64,000 nt of DNA from Oscillatoria sp. FACHB-1407 (GTDB taxonomy: Bacteria; Cyanobacteriota; Cyanobacteriia; Elainellales; Elainellaceae). The notes under the pieces were generated by a model, which worked only from the letters and a program-made list of their open reading frames with translations, searched no databases and was not told where the DNA came from. Position numbers and translations under genes: made by a program. Of this stretch, positions 47,986 through 56,703 are shown one piece after another. The stretch's first letter is position 1. The number at the start of each line of letters is the position of its first letter. The DNA lies in NCBI RefSeq assembly GCF_014697545.1, contig NZ_JACJSA010000026.1, forward strand, positions 43,937-107,936. The letters are read 5' to 3'.

Positions 47986-48090
47986 TATAGCAACCGAGGG
48001 GTTGGTTACGACGGGGTGCAGAGGTGGAATCCCTGGCTAGGGGAGCAACTCCCACAATCCCTTGTATTAACCGTCTCGACAGTTGCTATA
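47986..48090. mobile_element. 105-bp MITE with TATAGCAAC ends
   Basis: TATAGCAAC at the left and GTTGCTATA at the right are perfect inverted repeats. The interior resembles the G-rich core of the neighbouring element (GGGGTGCAGAGGTGGAATCC). Its right-hand module CCGTCTCGACAGTTG is partly repeated at 48513-48527, just before the barrel gene. Confidence 0.7.
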
Positions 48091-48097
48091 AATCCAA

Positions 48098-48262
48098 AAG
48101 AGGTGCATCTAGTAATTGGGGGGCTGAACCTGGCGAATGAATTCGCGGCTATTGGGGCGAAGTTCGCCGACGCGAGCTGAGGTTTTGAACTTGCGTAGGC
48201 AGGTTGTGTTTTGGTAGCGTTCGACTGAGCTCACGCCGAAGTCTGCGGTTTTAACCGCCACT
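48098..48262. repeat. Dispersed GAATTCGCGGCTA element
   Basis: GTGCATCTAGTAATTGGGGG, then TGGCGAATGAATTCGCGG, CTATTGGGGCGAAGTTCGCC and further modules ending GCGGTTTTAACCGC. The first 80 bases match the inverted copy at 58655-58742. Confidence 0.75.
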
Positions 48263-48569
48263 CCCTAACCGTCAGATGCACCCATCCAAAAGCATTTCAC
48301 ACCTCTGCAAAAGTCAGCTTATGTCAGAGATTTCAGGTACGACAAGAAGAAATTTGAACATTTTTAGTTATAACGGGTGCATTCTGCGATTTTTGAGGCA
48401 TTCTAGGGCTAAATCTTATTCAAGATTTGCTCATACCGAGTCAAACGGTTAGTTAAGACGGAGTACACGGATGAAACCCCTTACTGTGGGCGACATCTCA
48501 TCCCTCTGCCTAGCCGTCTCGACGGTTGTCATAGCATCTTTGCCCTGTAATTTCGTGAGGAGAAACAGA

Positions 48570-50129
48570 ATGCAGGCATCACGTTATCCATCTACTTTTG
48601 TATTTGGCTTGCTTTTAACGATTGGAACTCTGTCTGCAAATTTATTATTTGCGACAGCAAGTTGGGGGCAAACGACTGAGGTTTCTACGTCTCAAGGTGC
48701 AGAACGGCTTGAATCCGATGTCACTACACCCGGCGTAGCGACCAACACTGTGTCGGAAACGGCCAATGCACCCGAAGCGGCGATCGCTGCCTCAGTAGAC
48801 CCACAGCCCATCGTTGTTGAAACCGCAATTCCCCAGCTTGAGGAACTGCATACTGAACAACCCTCGACAACCGCTGGAGACTTACAAGCACAGCCGATCG
48901 CTCCTGCCCAACCTGCCGTTGCCGTTACTGAAATCGGGGATTTAGCTCAAGCCAATGATCCGGGTGCCGTCGCCCAGTGGAGCCGTTCTGATCTATATAA
49001 CCTGGATGGCAACTCCTTTACCTTCCGAGTTGGGGGACGGATGCCAGTGCCAACTGCACTCCAGGGAGCCACTCGTCCTCGCACCGTCCTTCCCGGTTCT
49101 AATCGATCGGGAGGTGTGTCAGCGATCGTGCGACTAGAGCGACCTATCTTTGGAGGAGAAGGTGCTCTTGAGATCGAAGGGGGAGCTAACATTCTCGCTT
49201 TTGATCTGGGCTTTATTAGTCAACCCAGTAACATCACCACACCTCGGACTGGCTTCGGAGTTAATCTTTTTAACCAACGCTCTTACTTCCCTGCTTATCG
49301 GGAGGGCGATCGCGATGTAGACTTGCCTAACCAGGAAGAAATGTGGATTCACCGCCTGGGTGGGGGGGCTGAAGTTTACGTACCCCTGGGCGATCGCTTT
49401 AACTCGGCGATCGGTCTTTCCTATCAGCGAGTCTCCGTACGAGATGACATCTTTACGGACGACGTTGAACCCATTGATGAATTTGGTAATCGGCTGACCG
49501 TTGATAGCGATGGCATTGATGACCTGTTAACGTTCAACATCGCTGCTGTACAGGATTTTCGAGATAGCCGGATTTACCCTACAACGGGTTCTATCTTGCG
49601 GTTAGGTATGGATCAAGGCATCACGCTGGGCGATAGCAGCATCGCCTTCAACCGCCTCAGTGCCAACTACACCCGATTCATCCCTTTCTCCCTGTTTGGT
49701 TTTGATGAAGGTCCTCGCACCCTGGTTCTAAACGTGCAAGGTGGCGTGATTATCGGTGATACCCCCTCCTACGAAGGCTTTAACCTGGGAGGGGTCAACT
49801 CGGTGCGCGGTTTTGACAAGGGAGATATCGGCACAGGGAGCCGCTTTGTCCAGGCAACCGTTGAATACCGCTTCCCCATCTTCTCCTTCAACTTCCGAGA
49901 TGAAGAGATCCCCGTTGGCGGCACCCTGTTTGTCGATTATGCCAATGACTTAGATTCGGGAGAAGATGTCATCGGTGAACCCGGAGAAGTGCGCGACAAA
50001 CCCGGTGATGGATTAGGCTTTGGTGTCGGTCTGCGAGTGCGATCGCCCTTTGGCCCCATCCGGGCTGAGCTAGGCTTCGGCGTGGATGGAGACACCGTGT
50101 TCTACCTCACCACCAGCGAACGGTTCTAA
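48570..50129 (+). CDS. Omp85/BamA-like outer membrane beta-barrel protein without POTRA domains
   Basis: Outer-membrane barrel. ATG at 48570 is preceded by GTGAGGAG; the frame runs upstream to 48471 but that part lacks family features. Residues 1-34 are a signal peptide ending near ATASWGQ. Residues 35-150 are Ala/Glu/Pro/Thr-rich linker with no POTRA-like fold. The barrel (about 170-519) has many amphipathic strands and the superfamily motif VRGF (GVNSVRGFDKGDIG), and ends with aromatic Phe, as barrel proteins do. It may be an accessory Omp85 with a role in transport or surface structure; the substrate is unknown. Confidence 0.82.
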   Translation: MQASRYPSTFVFGLLLTIGTLSANLLFATASWGQTTEVSTSQGAERLESDVTTPGVATNTVSETANAPEAAIAASVDPQPIVVETAIPQLEELHTEQPSTTAGDLQAQPIAPAQPAVAVTEIGDLAQANDPGAVAQWSRSDLYNLDGNSFTFRVGGRMPVPTALQGATRPRTVLPGSNRSGGVSAIVRLERPIFGGEGALEIEGGANILAFDLGFISQPSNITTPRTGFGVNLFNQRSYFPAYREGDRDVDLPNQEEMWIHRLGGGAEVYVPLGDRFNSAIGLSYQRVSVRDDIFTDDVEPIDEFGNRLTVDSDGIDDLLTFNIAAVQDFRDSRIYPTTGSILRLGMDQGITLGDSSIAFNRLSANYTRFIPFSLFGFDEGPRTLVLNVQGGVIIGDTPSYEGFNLGGVNSVRGFDKGDIGTGSRFVQATVEYRFPIFSFNFRDEEIPVGGTLFVDYANDLDSGEDVIGEPGEVRDKPGDGLGFGVGLRVRSPFGPIRAELGFGVDGDTVFYLTTSERF

Positions 50130-50135
50130 GGGAGA

Positions 50136-50279
50136 AAGGATAAACGATAAAGGCTGAAGGATAAAGAGAGAAGAGAGAGGCAGAAGATATAGAAAGCTAG
50201 AGATTGAGGGACTGGCCCAATATTGAATCATCCCTCGATTTCCTTCTTTTTTTATCCTTTATCCTTCAGCCTTTATCCT
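50136..50279. terminator. Inverted GGATAAAGGCTGAAGGATAA repeat
   Basis: GATAAAGGCTGAAGGATAAA near 50147 is complementary to TTTATCCTTCAGCCTTTATC near 50260. The resulting 20-bp stem with a 95-base loop lies between convergent genes, with T-runs on the right side. Bidirectional termination is plausible; it is built from the AAGGATAA repeat class. Confidence 0.55.
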
Positions 50280-50285
50280 TTTTTC

Positions 50286-51332
50286 TTACGGTGCCGGATT
50301 GGGATATCGTGTGTGGACTGCATTGATTTCCGTCAGAATCTCATCTGTCAGAGTGACATGAATACTCTCTAAATTCTCTTTGAGTTGTTCTAATGTGGTA
50401 GCTCCGATGATCGTACTGGCAACAAACCAACGACTTTTGACAAACGCGATCGCCAGTTGAGCAGGACTCAAACCACATCGAGTGGCGATCGCTGCATATT
50501 CAGCCACTGCTTCATTCACATTAGGTTTGAGATAACGTTGTCCGAACCCTGGAAACAGTGTGATGCGAGTCTTTTCAGGGGTTTTATTGACATACTTGCC
50601 TGACAACAAACCAAACCCCAATGGACTGTAGGCGAGTAGGGGAACGTTTTCGCGATCGCATGTCTCAGCCAATCCCCACTCAAAGGAGCGGTTGATCAGA
50701 TTATAGGCATTTTGAATTGACACAACTTTGGGTAAGCCCAATTGCTGAGCAAGATGGCTGAACTGGCAAACACCCCAGGGGGTTTCATTACTCAACCCAA
50801 TGCAGCGGATCTTACCTGCTTGAATCAGGTCTGCAAACACCGATAACTGCTCCTCAATGGGAACTGTTTCGTGATTTTTGGTTGGGTCGTAAACCGTCTG
50901 TCCAAATAGAGGCACGTAGCGATCGGGCCAATGGAGTTGATAGAGGTCAATATAATCAGTCTGCAATCGCCGCAAACTATCCTCTACCGCTTGTTTCACA
51001 TTATCGCGGTCGATCGCCTTAGCTCCATCTCGAATCCATTTCATGCTACGACCCGGACCTGCAATTTTGGTAGCAACAATCAGGCGATCGCGCTGTTGAT
51101 GCTTCAACCATTCCCCAATGAAGCTCTCGGTTAAGCCATAGGTTTCAGCCCGTGGTGGCACGGGATACATCTCCGCTGCATCAATGAAGTTCACTCCCTG
51201 GGCGATCGCATAGTCAAGTTGTTGATGCGCTTCCTCCAGTGTATTTTGATGCCCATAGGTCATCGTGCCCAGACAAATTTCTGAAACCCTCAGATCGCTT
51301 TCCCCAAGTTGGTTATATTGCATATAAGTCAT
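50286..51332 (-). CDS. Aldo/keto reductase (Tas-like)
   Basis: NADPH-dependent oxidoreductase with TIM-barrel fold. The tetrad is visible: Asp in FIDAAEMY with Tyr following, Lys in VATKIAG, His in YQLHWPD. QLGESDLRVSEICLGTMTYG and GLSNETPWGV are typical of the Tas branch, 345-350 residues. ATG at 51332 or 51323. Substrate unknown. Convergent with the barrel gene across an inverted repeat. Confidence 0.92.
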   Translation of the reverse strand: MTYMQYNQLGESDLRVSEICLGTMTYGHQNTLEEAHQQLDYAIAQGVNFIDAAEMYPVPPRAETYGLTESFIGEWLKHQQRDRLIVATKIAGPGRSMKWIRDGAKAIDRDNVKQAVEDSLRRLQTDYIDLYQLHWPDRYVPLFGQTVYDPTKNHETVPIEEQLSVFADLIQAGKIRCIGLSNETPWGVCQFSHLAQQLGLPKVVSIQNAYNLINRSFEWGLAETCDRENVPLLAYSPLGFGLLSGKYVNKTPEKTRITLFPGFGQRYLKPNVNEAVAEYAAIATRCGLSPAQLAIAFVKSRWFVASTIIGATTLEQLKENLESIHVTLTDEILTEINAVHTRYPNPAP

Positions 51333-51397
51333 TTGTCAATCGTCATTTGTCAATTGTGATCCTTAAAAGATCCAGCGTTGTTGAATGGAGATGGAGT

Positions 51398-51464
51398 AGA
51401 TCCCCGGCTTCTCAACCAACTTGACTCAATCCCCTTTAATTTATACAGAAGAAGCCGGGGATCT
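51398..51464. repeat. Palindromic AGATCCCCGGCTTCT element
   Basis: AGATCCCCGGCTTCT and its exact complement AGAAGCCGGGGATCT form 15-bp arms around 37 bases. A related element lies at 55713-55778. Placed just upstream of the Uma2 gene. Confidence 0.85.
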
Positions 51465-51540
51465 GGGTTGCTGTTCATCTTTTTGCTTCTACCTGAATAT
51501 CTCCTATGCTTGAGATATGACCATTTGCGAGGAAATCGTT

Positions 51541-52266
51541 ATGGTGTTGACCGCTCAACAACTCGCTGACTTAATGCCCGATGCAACTCAATTAGAGAGC
51601 AATGAGCCAGAGATAGAAAGTTCTTTGCATTATGCTCAACTGGCTCTGTTAGTGGCATGTCTGGAATGGTTGTGGCGCGATCGCACTGATTTCTTTATAG
51701 GGGCTGACTTGAGTATCTACTTCAGTCGTCAACAGCTTAAAAACCGTGACTTTCGGGGACCCGATTTCTTTCTGGTCAAAAAGACGGAGAAGCGTCCCCG
51801 CAAATCCTGGGTTGTGTGGGAAGAGGATGGTCGCTATCCTGACCTGATTATCGAGTTGCTCTCAAGTTCTACAGCCGATGTCGATCGCACACTCAAAAAG
51901 GAACTCTATCAAGATCGCTTCCGCACCCATGAATACTTCCTATTTTCGCCAGAAAATCTGGAGTTTGTCGGCTATCGTCTGGTAAGCCAGCGGTATGAGG
52001 CGATTGCTCCCACGGAGTCAGGTCTGCTCTGGAGCGAGACACTTGACCTGTATCTGGGTTGCCACAACGGGCAACTGCGCTACTTCACCCCTGATGGAGC
52101 ATTAGCACCCACCCCTGAAGAAGACGCTCTGCAAGCCCAACAACAGGCACTACAGGCACAACAGCAAGCCCTGGTCGCTCAACAACGAGCAGAAGAAGCC
52201 CAACAACGAGCAGAGCGGTTGGCAGAACGGTTGCGATCGCTCGGAATTGAGCCAGACGGGGAATAG
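51541..52266 (+). CDS. Uma2 family endonuclease-like protein
   Basis: Residues 1-185 fit the Uma2/DUF820 family, a restriction-endonuclease-like fold abundant in cyanobacteria: GADLSIYFS, RGPDFFLVKK, RYPDLIIELLSSST (the PD...E motif) and YQDRFRTHEYFLF. Residues 195-241 form a heptad-like coiled coil of LQAQQQA and AQQRAEE units. 241 residues from ATG 51541 (GAGGA upstream); 51517 is an alternative. Biological role of the family is unknown. Confidence 0.88.
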   Translation: MVLTAQQLADLMPDATQLESNEPEIESSLHYAQLALLVACLEWLWRDRTDFFIGADLSIYFSRQQLKNRDFRGPDFFLVKKTEKRPRKSWVVWEEDGRYPDLIIELLSSSTADVDRTLKKELYQDRFRTHEYFLFSPENLEFVGYRLVSQRYEAIAPTESGLLWSETLDLYLGCHNGQLRYFTPDGALAPTPEEDALQAQQQALQAQQQALVAQQRAEEAQQRAERLAERLRSLGIEPDGE

Positions 52267-52277
52267 CAAGATTCCCG

Positions 52278-53615
52278 TCAGACTTCGGCGGTTGTAAAGA
52301 AACGATTTGCAGGACGCGCCAACCCCAGATTTTCTCGCAGGGTCTTACCCTCATACTCCTTGCGGAAAATTCCACGCTGTTGCAGTTCTGGAATTACCTG
52401 ATCGACAAAATCGTTCAGTCCTTCTGGCAAGAATGGAAACATGATGTTGAACCCGTCTGATCCATCTTCGGTCAGCCATTGCTCCATCTCATCAGCGATC
52501 GCCTGAGGTGTGCCCACAAAGATTAGCCCACCATAGCTGGCGACTCGTTGGGCGAGTTGGCGGATGGTTAAGTTTTCGCTTCGAGCCAGGGCAATGACGC
52601 GATCGCGTCCCGTATGACTACCATTTGTCTCTGGAATCTCTGGCAATGGTCCATCGGGGTCAAAGCTCGAAACGTCGTAACCCAGAGCAAGATTGAGGCT
52701 GTTGATGCCGCTGTCGTAGTGGATCAAACTGTTGAGATGTGCCAGTTTTGCCTGTGCTGCCTCGACGGTTTCGCCCACAACCACCAGTGCACCGGGCAGA
52801 ATTTTGATGCTGTTGGGGTCACGCCCGATCGCCCTGGCACGACTCTTGATATCCGCAAAGAGTGCCTTGCCTGTCTCCAGGCTACCAATTCCAGCAAACA
52901 CGACTTCAGCAGTTTCAGCCGCCAGTTGTCGCCCTGCCTCTGAGGCACCCGCCTGCACAATCACGGGATACCCTTGAATCGGTCTGGCGATATTCAACGG
53001 CCCCCGTACCGAAAAATAGGGCCCTTTGTGATTCAAAACATGCATCCTGGCAGGATCAAAATAGATTCCGGCATCTACATCTCGCACGAAGGCATCATCA
53101 GCAAAGGAATCCCATAGACCCGTCACCACATCGTAGAATTCACGCGCCCGTTTGTAACGCTCGCCATGTTCAATTTCTTCCTCTAACCCAAAGTTGAGGG
53201 CTGCATCTGGATTGTAGGTGGTGACAATGTTCCAGCCTGCACGACCACCACTGATATGGTCGAGAGAGGCAAAGCGACGAGCAACGTGATAGGGTGCTTC
53301 ATAGGTTGTCGAAGCGGTCGCAATTAACCCGATGTGTTCGGTGACGGTGGCGAGGGCAGAGAGTAACGTAAACGGCTCAAACGAGGTGACTGTATGGCTG
53401 CGTTTGAGGGCGGCGATCGGCATGTTGAGAACGGCTAAATGATCTGCCATAAAGAAGGCATCAAACTTGCCCTGCTCCAGTTTTTGGATGAATTGCTTCA
53501 ACGCTGGGAGATTGAAGTTGGCATCTGGAATCGCACCCGGATAACGCCACGCGGCAGTATGGATGCTCACGGGACGCATGAATGCACCTAACTTTAATTG
53601 CTTTGCTGCGCTCAT
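52278..53615 (-). CDS. Flavin-dependent monooxygenase, NtaA/DmoA type (LLM class)
   Basis: Two-component FMNH2-dependent monooxygenase of the bacterial luciferase-like family. LKLGAFMRPVSIHTAAWRYPGA, FFMADHLAVLNM, SGGRAGWNIVTTYNPDAALNFG and VIVQAGASEAGRQLAAETAEVVF are characteristic of nitrilotriacetate/dimethylsulfide-type oxygenases. 445 residues, normal. ATG at 53615 has GGAGGGGG directly upstream; an in-frame ATG at 53642 is less likely. No flavin reductase is adjacent. Substrate unknown; often sulfur or xenobiotic compounds. Confidence 0.9.
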   Translation of the reverse strand: MSAAKQLKLGAFMRPVSIHTAAWRYPGAIPDANFNLPALKQFIQKLEQGKFDAFFMADHLAVLNMPIAALKRSHTVTSFEPFTLLSALATVTEHIGLIATASTTYEAPYHVARRFASLDHISGGRAGWNIVTTYNPDAALNFGLEEEIEHGERYKRAREFYDVVTGLWDSFADDAFVRDVDAGIYFDPARMHVLNHKGPYFSVRGPLNIARPIQGYPVIVQAGASEAGRQLAAETAEVVFAGIGSLETGKALFADIKSRARAIGRDPNSIKILPGALVVVGETVEAAQAKLAHLNSLIHYDSGINSLNLALGYDVSSFDPDGPLPEIPETNGSHTGRDRVIALARSENLTIRQLAQRVASYGGLIFVGTPQAIADEMEQWLTEDGSDGFNIMFPFLPEGLNDFVDQVIPELQQRGIFRKEYEGKTLRENLGLARPANRFFTTAEV

Positions 53616-53799
53616 TCCCCCTCCATCTGCAAGGCTTCTCATGTGTTGCGTTAACTGATCGTACGGGCAGGTTTAGCCGCAAAACCTTAACTCAGCAAGG
53701 ATTTAACACGAAACCTGCCCCTACAGACCATGGATGATTTAACTGGATTTTGTCTTAAGGGTAAGATGCGATCGCCAAAAACCTTAGCCCCTTAAGTAA

Positions 53800-54036
53800 C
53801 AATTGACCCTTGCCCCCTGACCACTAACCCTTGACCATTGACCATTAACCCTTGACCATTGACCATTGACCATTGACCATTGACCATTAACCATTGACCA
53901 TTGACCACTAACCATTGACCATTAACCATTGACCATTGACCATTGACCATTGACCATTAACCATTGACCATTGACCATTAACCATTGACCATTAACCATT
54001 GACCATTGACCATTGACCATTGACCATTGACCTCTA
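53800..54036. repeat. Heptamer tract TGACCAT/TAACCAT
   Basis: Thirty or more heptamers separate the monooxygenase promoter region from the end of the helicase gene. It stops 13 bases before the helicase stop codon. Confidence 0.92.
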
Positions 54037-54048
54037 ACTCAGCACCTT

Positions 54049-55638
54049 TTAACTCTTCAAAAACACCTGCTGCCAATTTTGGGAGCCAAACTCTTTCTGA
54101 AATTCACTGATGACCCAGGAGATTGACTTGCCCTGCCGTTGGGCGATCGCCCCCAGATAATTCTTGTAATTCTCTCGGTCTTCTAGAGTTGGATTCATAC
54201 CAAAGGTGGAACCCAGACACCAATCGTCTTTGGGCATTACCCCATACTTCTCATAAAAGGCTCGCAGTGCCCAATTGGGCGCGTACCCTTCACGAAACGT
54301 TTTTTGCCGTTGATGGTGAAAGTAAGCAATCAGTTCTGACTCATCGGCTAATTCTGGCTGAATCTCGTTCTCCACTTCCACCAGATCTTCTGTGATCACC
54401 TGCGTTTCTACTAACCATTGATGCCCACAATCGGGGCAGACGGTAACAAACGCCAGGACGACGAGATTGCAGAGGGGACACTGTTTCTTAGGCGCGGCTC
54501 CCGGTTCCCCCGGTTCGCTGCTGGTCGGCAACGTGTAACTCTGCACATCTTCGGGAAAGCCCAGACGAGATAGATTTCCGGCTTGATCGAGAATTGTGCC
54601 GTGGGTTTTTCCGGTGCTTGGCGAGATTCGCATGACTCGCCCAATTTGTTGGAAATGTAAGGCGCGTGATTGCGTCGGGCGCAGCAATAGCCCTGTTTCC
54701 ACACTCGGCTCATCAAAGCCAATGCTGATCACATTACAGGAGGTCAGTACCATCAATTTGCCATCCCGCAGATCAGTGTAAAGCCGCTGACGGTCTTTGA
54801 TCGGCGTACTGCCATCCACTACACCTGCCGGAATGCCTGCCAGACGAAAGGCATCTGCCACGTGGCGAGCGTGCTCCACATCCACACAAAAGGCGATCGT
54901 GCGGCGATCGGGCGTAAGGCGAAACCATTCTTCGACAATCCGCTCCACCAATTCGGGGCGATCGCATGCATTCTTCAACTCGCGCTCGTCATAGTCTCCG
55001 GCGATCGTCCGGACTCCTTCTAAATCAAGTTGTCCATCCGCAGGCATCCCGTAATATTTCATTGGGGCTAAAAAACCCATCCGTTGCAATTCGGACGGCA
55101 CCGGGGAAGCCACCAGTGTTTCCATGTGGTCGCCCAGTTGCTCTTTGCCCAACCGATAAGGCGTTGCCGTCAGGGCTAAATGGGTGGCACTACGATGCGT
55201 TTCATACAAAATCTGTTGCCCAATCTGGCTAAAAACCGTGGTGTGCCCTTCGTCATACAACACCACATCCGCCTTCCACTTGCGCCACCACTGCCGCTTT
55301 GCCATCGTTTGAATGCTGGCAATCTGAATCGGGGCACTGGGGTCTTCCTTCCATCCGGCTTTGATAAACCCACAGTTCAACCCAAACGCCCGCATCTTGT
55401 CGTAGGTTTGCCCCACCAACACATCCAGATGCACCAGGAACAGCAACCGACAACCCCGTGCCTCCGCATGGGCGCAGATTTGCCCGCCAATCACGGTCTT
55501 GCCTGCCCCCGTCCCCGCAATCACAGCCACTCGCTTGTAGCCCTCACCCAATTTGGCATACAGATCTCGAATCAGTTGAATCTGGTAAGGGCGCAGGGTA
55601 GGCGGTTGCAGCGGTGTCTCAGGCGATTTCAGGTGCAT
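54049..55638 (-). CDS. SF2 DEAD/DEAH-type helicase with zinc ribbon
   Basis: A superfamily 2 helicase resembling SSL2/type III restriction helicases. Motif I AGTGAGKT, motif II DEGH, motif III TATPYRLG, motif V region LTSCNVISIGFDEP and motif VI QQIGRVMR are all present. Residues about 390-415 hold a four-Cys ribbon (CPLC...CPDCGHQW). The last 100 residues (WALRAFYEKYG and FQKEFGSQNWQQVF) are unrecognised. 529 residues. Such stand-alone helicases occur in phages and defence islands; a PIN-domain pair and AT-rich unknown genes follow on the other strand. Confidence 0.85.
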   Translation of the reverse strand: MHLKSPETPLQPPTLRPYQIQLIRDLYAKLGEGYKRVAVIAGTGAGKTVIGGQICAHAEARGCRLLFLVHLDVLVGQTYDKMRAFGLNCGFIKAGWKEDPSAPIQIASIQTMAKRQWWRKWKADVVLYDEGHTTVFSQIGQQILYETHRSATHLALTATPYRLGKEQLGDHMETLVASPVPSELQRMGFLAPMKYYGMPADGQLDLEGVRTIAGDYDERELKNACDRPELVERIVEEWFRLTPDRRTIAFCVDVEHARHVADAFRLAGIPAGVVDGSTPIKDRQRLYTDLRDGKLMVLTSCNVISIGFDEPSVETGLLLRPTQSRALHFQQIGRVMRISPSTGKTHGTILDQAGNLSRLGFPEDVQSYTLPTSSEPGEPGAAPKKQCPLCNLVVLAFVTVCPDCGHQWLVETQVITEDLVEVENEIQPELADESELIAYFHHQRQKTFREGYAPNWALRAFYEKYGVMPKDDWCLGSTFGMNPTLEDRENYKNYLGAIAQRQGKSISWVISEFQKEFGSQNWQQVFLKS

Positions 55639-55712
55639 CTAAGGCGATCGCTACGACGATACAAACGAACTAACAGTGTCCTCGATTTTACAGCATTTGA
55701 GGGGAGGGAGTC

Positions 55713-55778
55713 AGATCCCCGACTTCTCCTCTGAAAATGCGTTGGGATTGATCAGACTAAATCAAGAAGCTGGGGATT
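55713..55778. repeat. Palindromic AGATCCCCGACTTCT element
   Basis: AGATCCCCGACTTCT and AAGAAGCTGGGGATTT form imperfect arms. Related to the element at 51398-51464. It lies between the helicase and toxin-antitoxin promoters. Confidence 0.75.
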
Positions 55779-55847
55779 TAGGGGTGAGGTTTTTGCTAAA
55801 GGGCTGTTAACGTAAACATAAGAGAGTTTGGTATGAGGAGAAACTTG

Positions 55848-56111
55848 ATGACAGCACGAGAGCGACTCATTCAAGAAATTGGGCAAGTTCCAGATTCCTT
55901 AATAGAAGAAGTCTTAAACTTTTTGCTGTTCATTAAGGATAGGCAACAGAGAAATTTAACCTCTGATGCTGAAATTCAGAATTTGCCAAGTGTTAGTGTT
56001 TTGGATCGGATGGGAGGAGTACCCCAACATTTGCTCTCTGTGGGTAACTTGTCAGACCGTGATAATCGTAGAGCTATTATTGCGTCGAGGATCAAGCAAA
56101 GTCATCAATAA
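55848..56111 (+). CDS. Putative antitoxin (DUF2281-like)
   Basis: 87 residues. The N-terminal MTARERLIQEIGQVPDSLIEEVLNFLLFIKDRQ is the helix pattern of small VapB-like antitoxins of the DUF2281 type common in cyanobacteria. The C-terminal part is variable and polar, as expected for the toxin-binding tail. Start ATG 55848 preceded by GAGGA; an earlier ATG at 55833 overlaps that site. Five bases before the PIN gene. Confidence 0.8.
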   Translation: MTARERLIQEIGQVPDSLIEEVLNFLLFIKDRQQRNLTSDAEIQNLPSVSVLDRMGGVPQHLLSVGNLSDRDNRRAIIASRIKQSHQ

Positions 56112-56116
56112 CGATC

Positions 56117-56539
56117 ATGACTTACCGCCCGAAGATTCTAGTAGATACAGGTTTGTTAGTTGCCTTTTATGACTCAGCAGACTCTTATCATGATCGGGTA
56201 GTTGAGTTTTTCTCCACCTGCACAAGCCAATTAATTACAACGGAAGGTTGCATCACTGAAGTGATGTGGTTGTTAGCAACTGATTGGCGAGTTCAAAATG
56301 AATTTCTGCGGCATCTAGCCAATCGCATCTATGAATGTGAACCGCTTTCTTCTCAGGATTTTGCTCGGATTGCTGAATTGAATACTCAATATGCTGATTT
56401 ACCAGCCGATTTTTCAGATTTGTCCCTTGTGGTAATTTCTGAACGTTTGAATATTGCCGCGATCGCCACTTTAGATAAAGATTTCGATATCTATCGACGC
56501 TATCGAAATCAGCCCTTTGAACGAGTCTTCTATCCCTAA
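56117..56539 (+). CDS. PIN-domain toxin (VapC-like)
   Basis: A 140-residue ribonuclease of the PIN family. The acidic site is complete: Asp10 (ILVDTGLLVAFYD), Glu48 (ITEVMW), Asp98/Asp101 (PADFSDLSLV) and Asp120 (TLDKDFD). It is expected to cleave RNA and be held inactive by the upstream antitoxin. The gene pair is spaced five bases apart, the usual toxin-antitoxin layout. Target RNA unknown. Confidence 0.88.
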   Translation: MTYRPKILVDTGLLVAFYDSADSYHDRVVEFFSTCTSQLITTEGCITEVMWLLATDWRVQNEFLRHLANRIYECEPLSSQDFARIAELNTQYADLPADFSDLSLVVISERLNIAAIATLDKDFDIYRRYRNQPFERVFYP

Positions 56540-56703
56540 TCATTCCGTTAGATCCTCAGCTTCTTTGAAGACGGAGTTGTGCTGAGTCAACCAATTCAGA
56601 AGGTGCCCGATGAAGAGTGAGGAAAAGTGGCGATCATTGTTATTCTTAAAATTCATTGATATATTCTGTTTGTGTCAACAATAAAGATGGAAAAATATTG
56701 GAG

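Noticed and set aside
53800..54036. Heptamer tracts considered as CRISPR arrays
   Set aside because: The repeat unit is 7 bp with no unique spacers; no cas genes are in the window.
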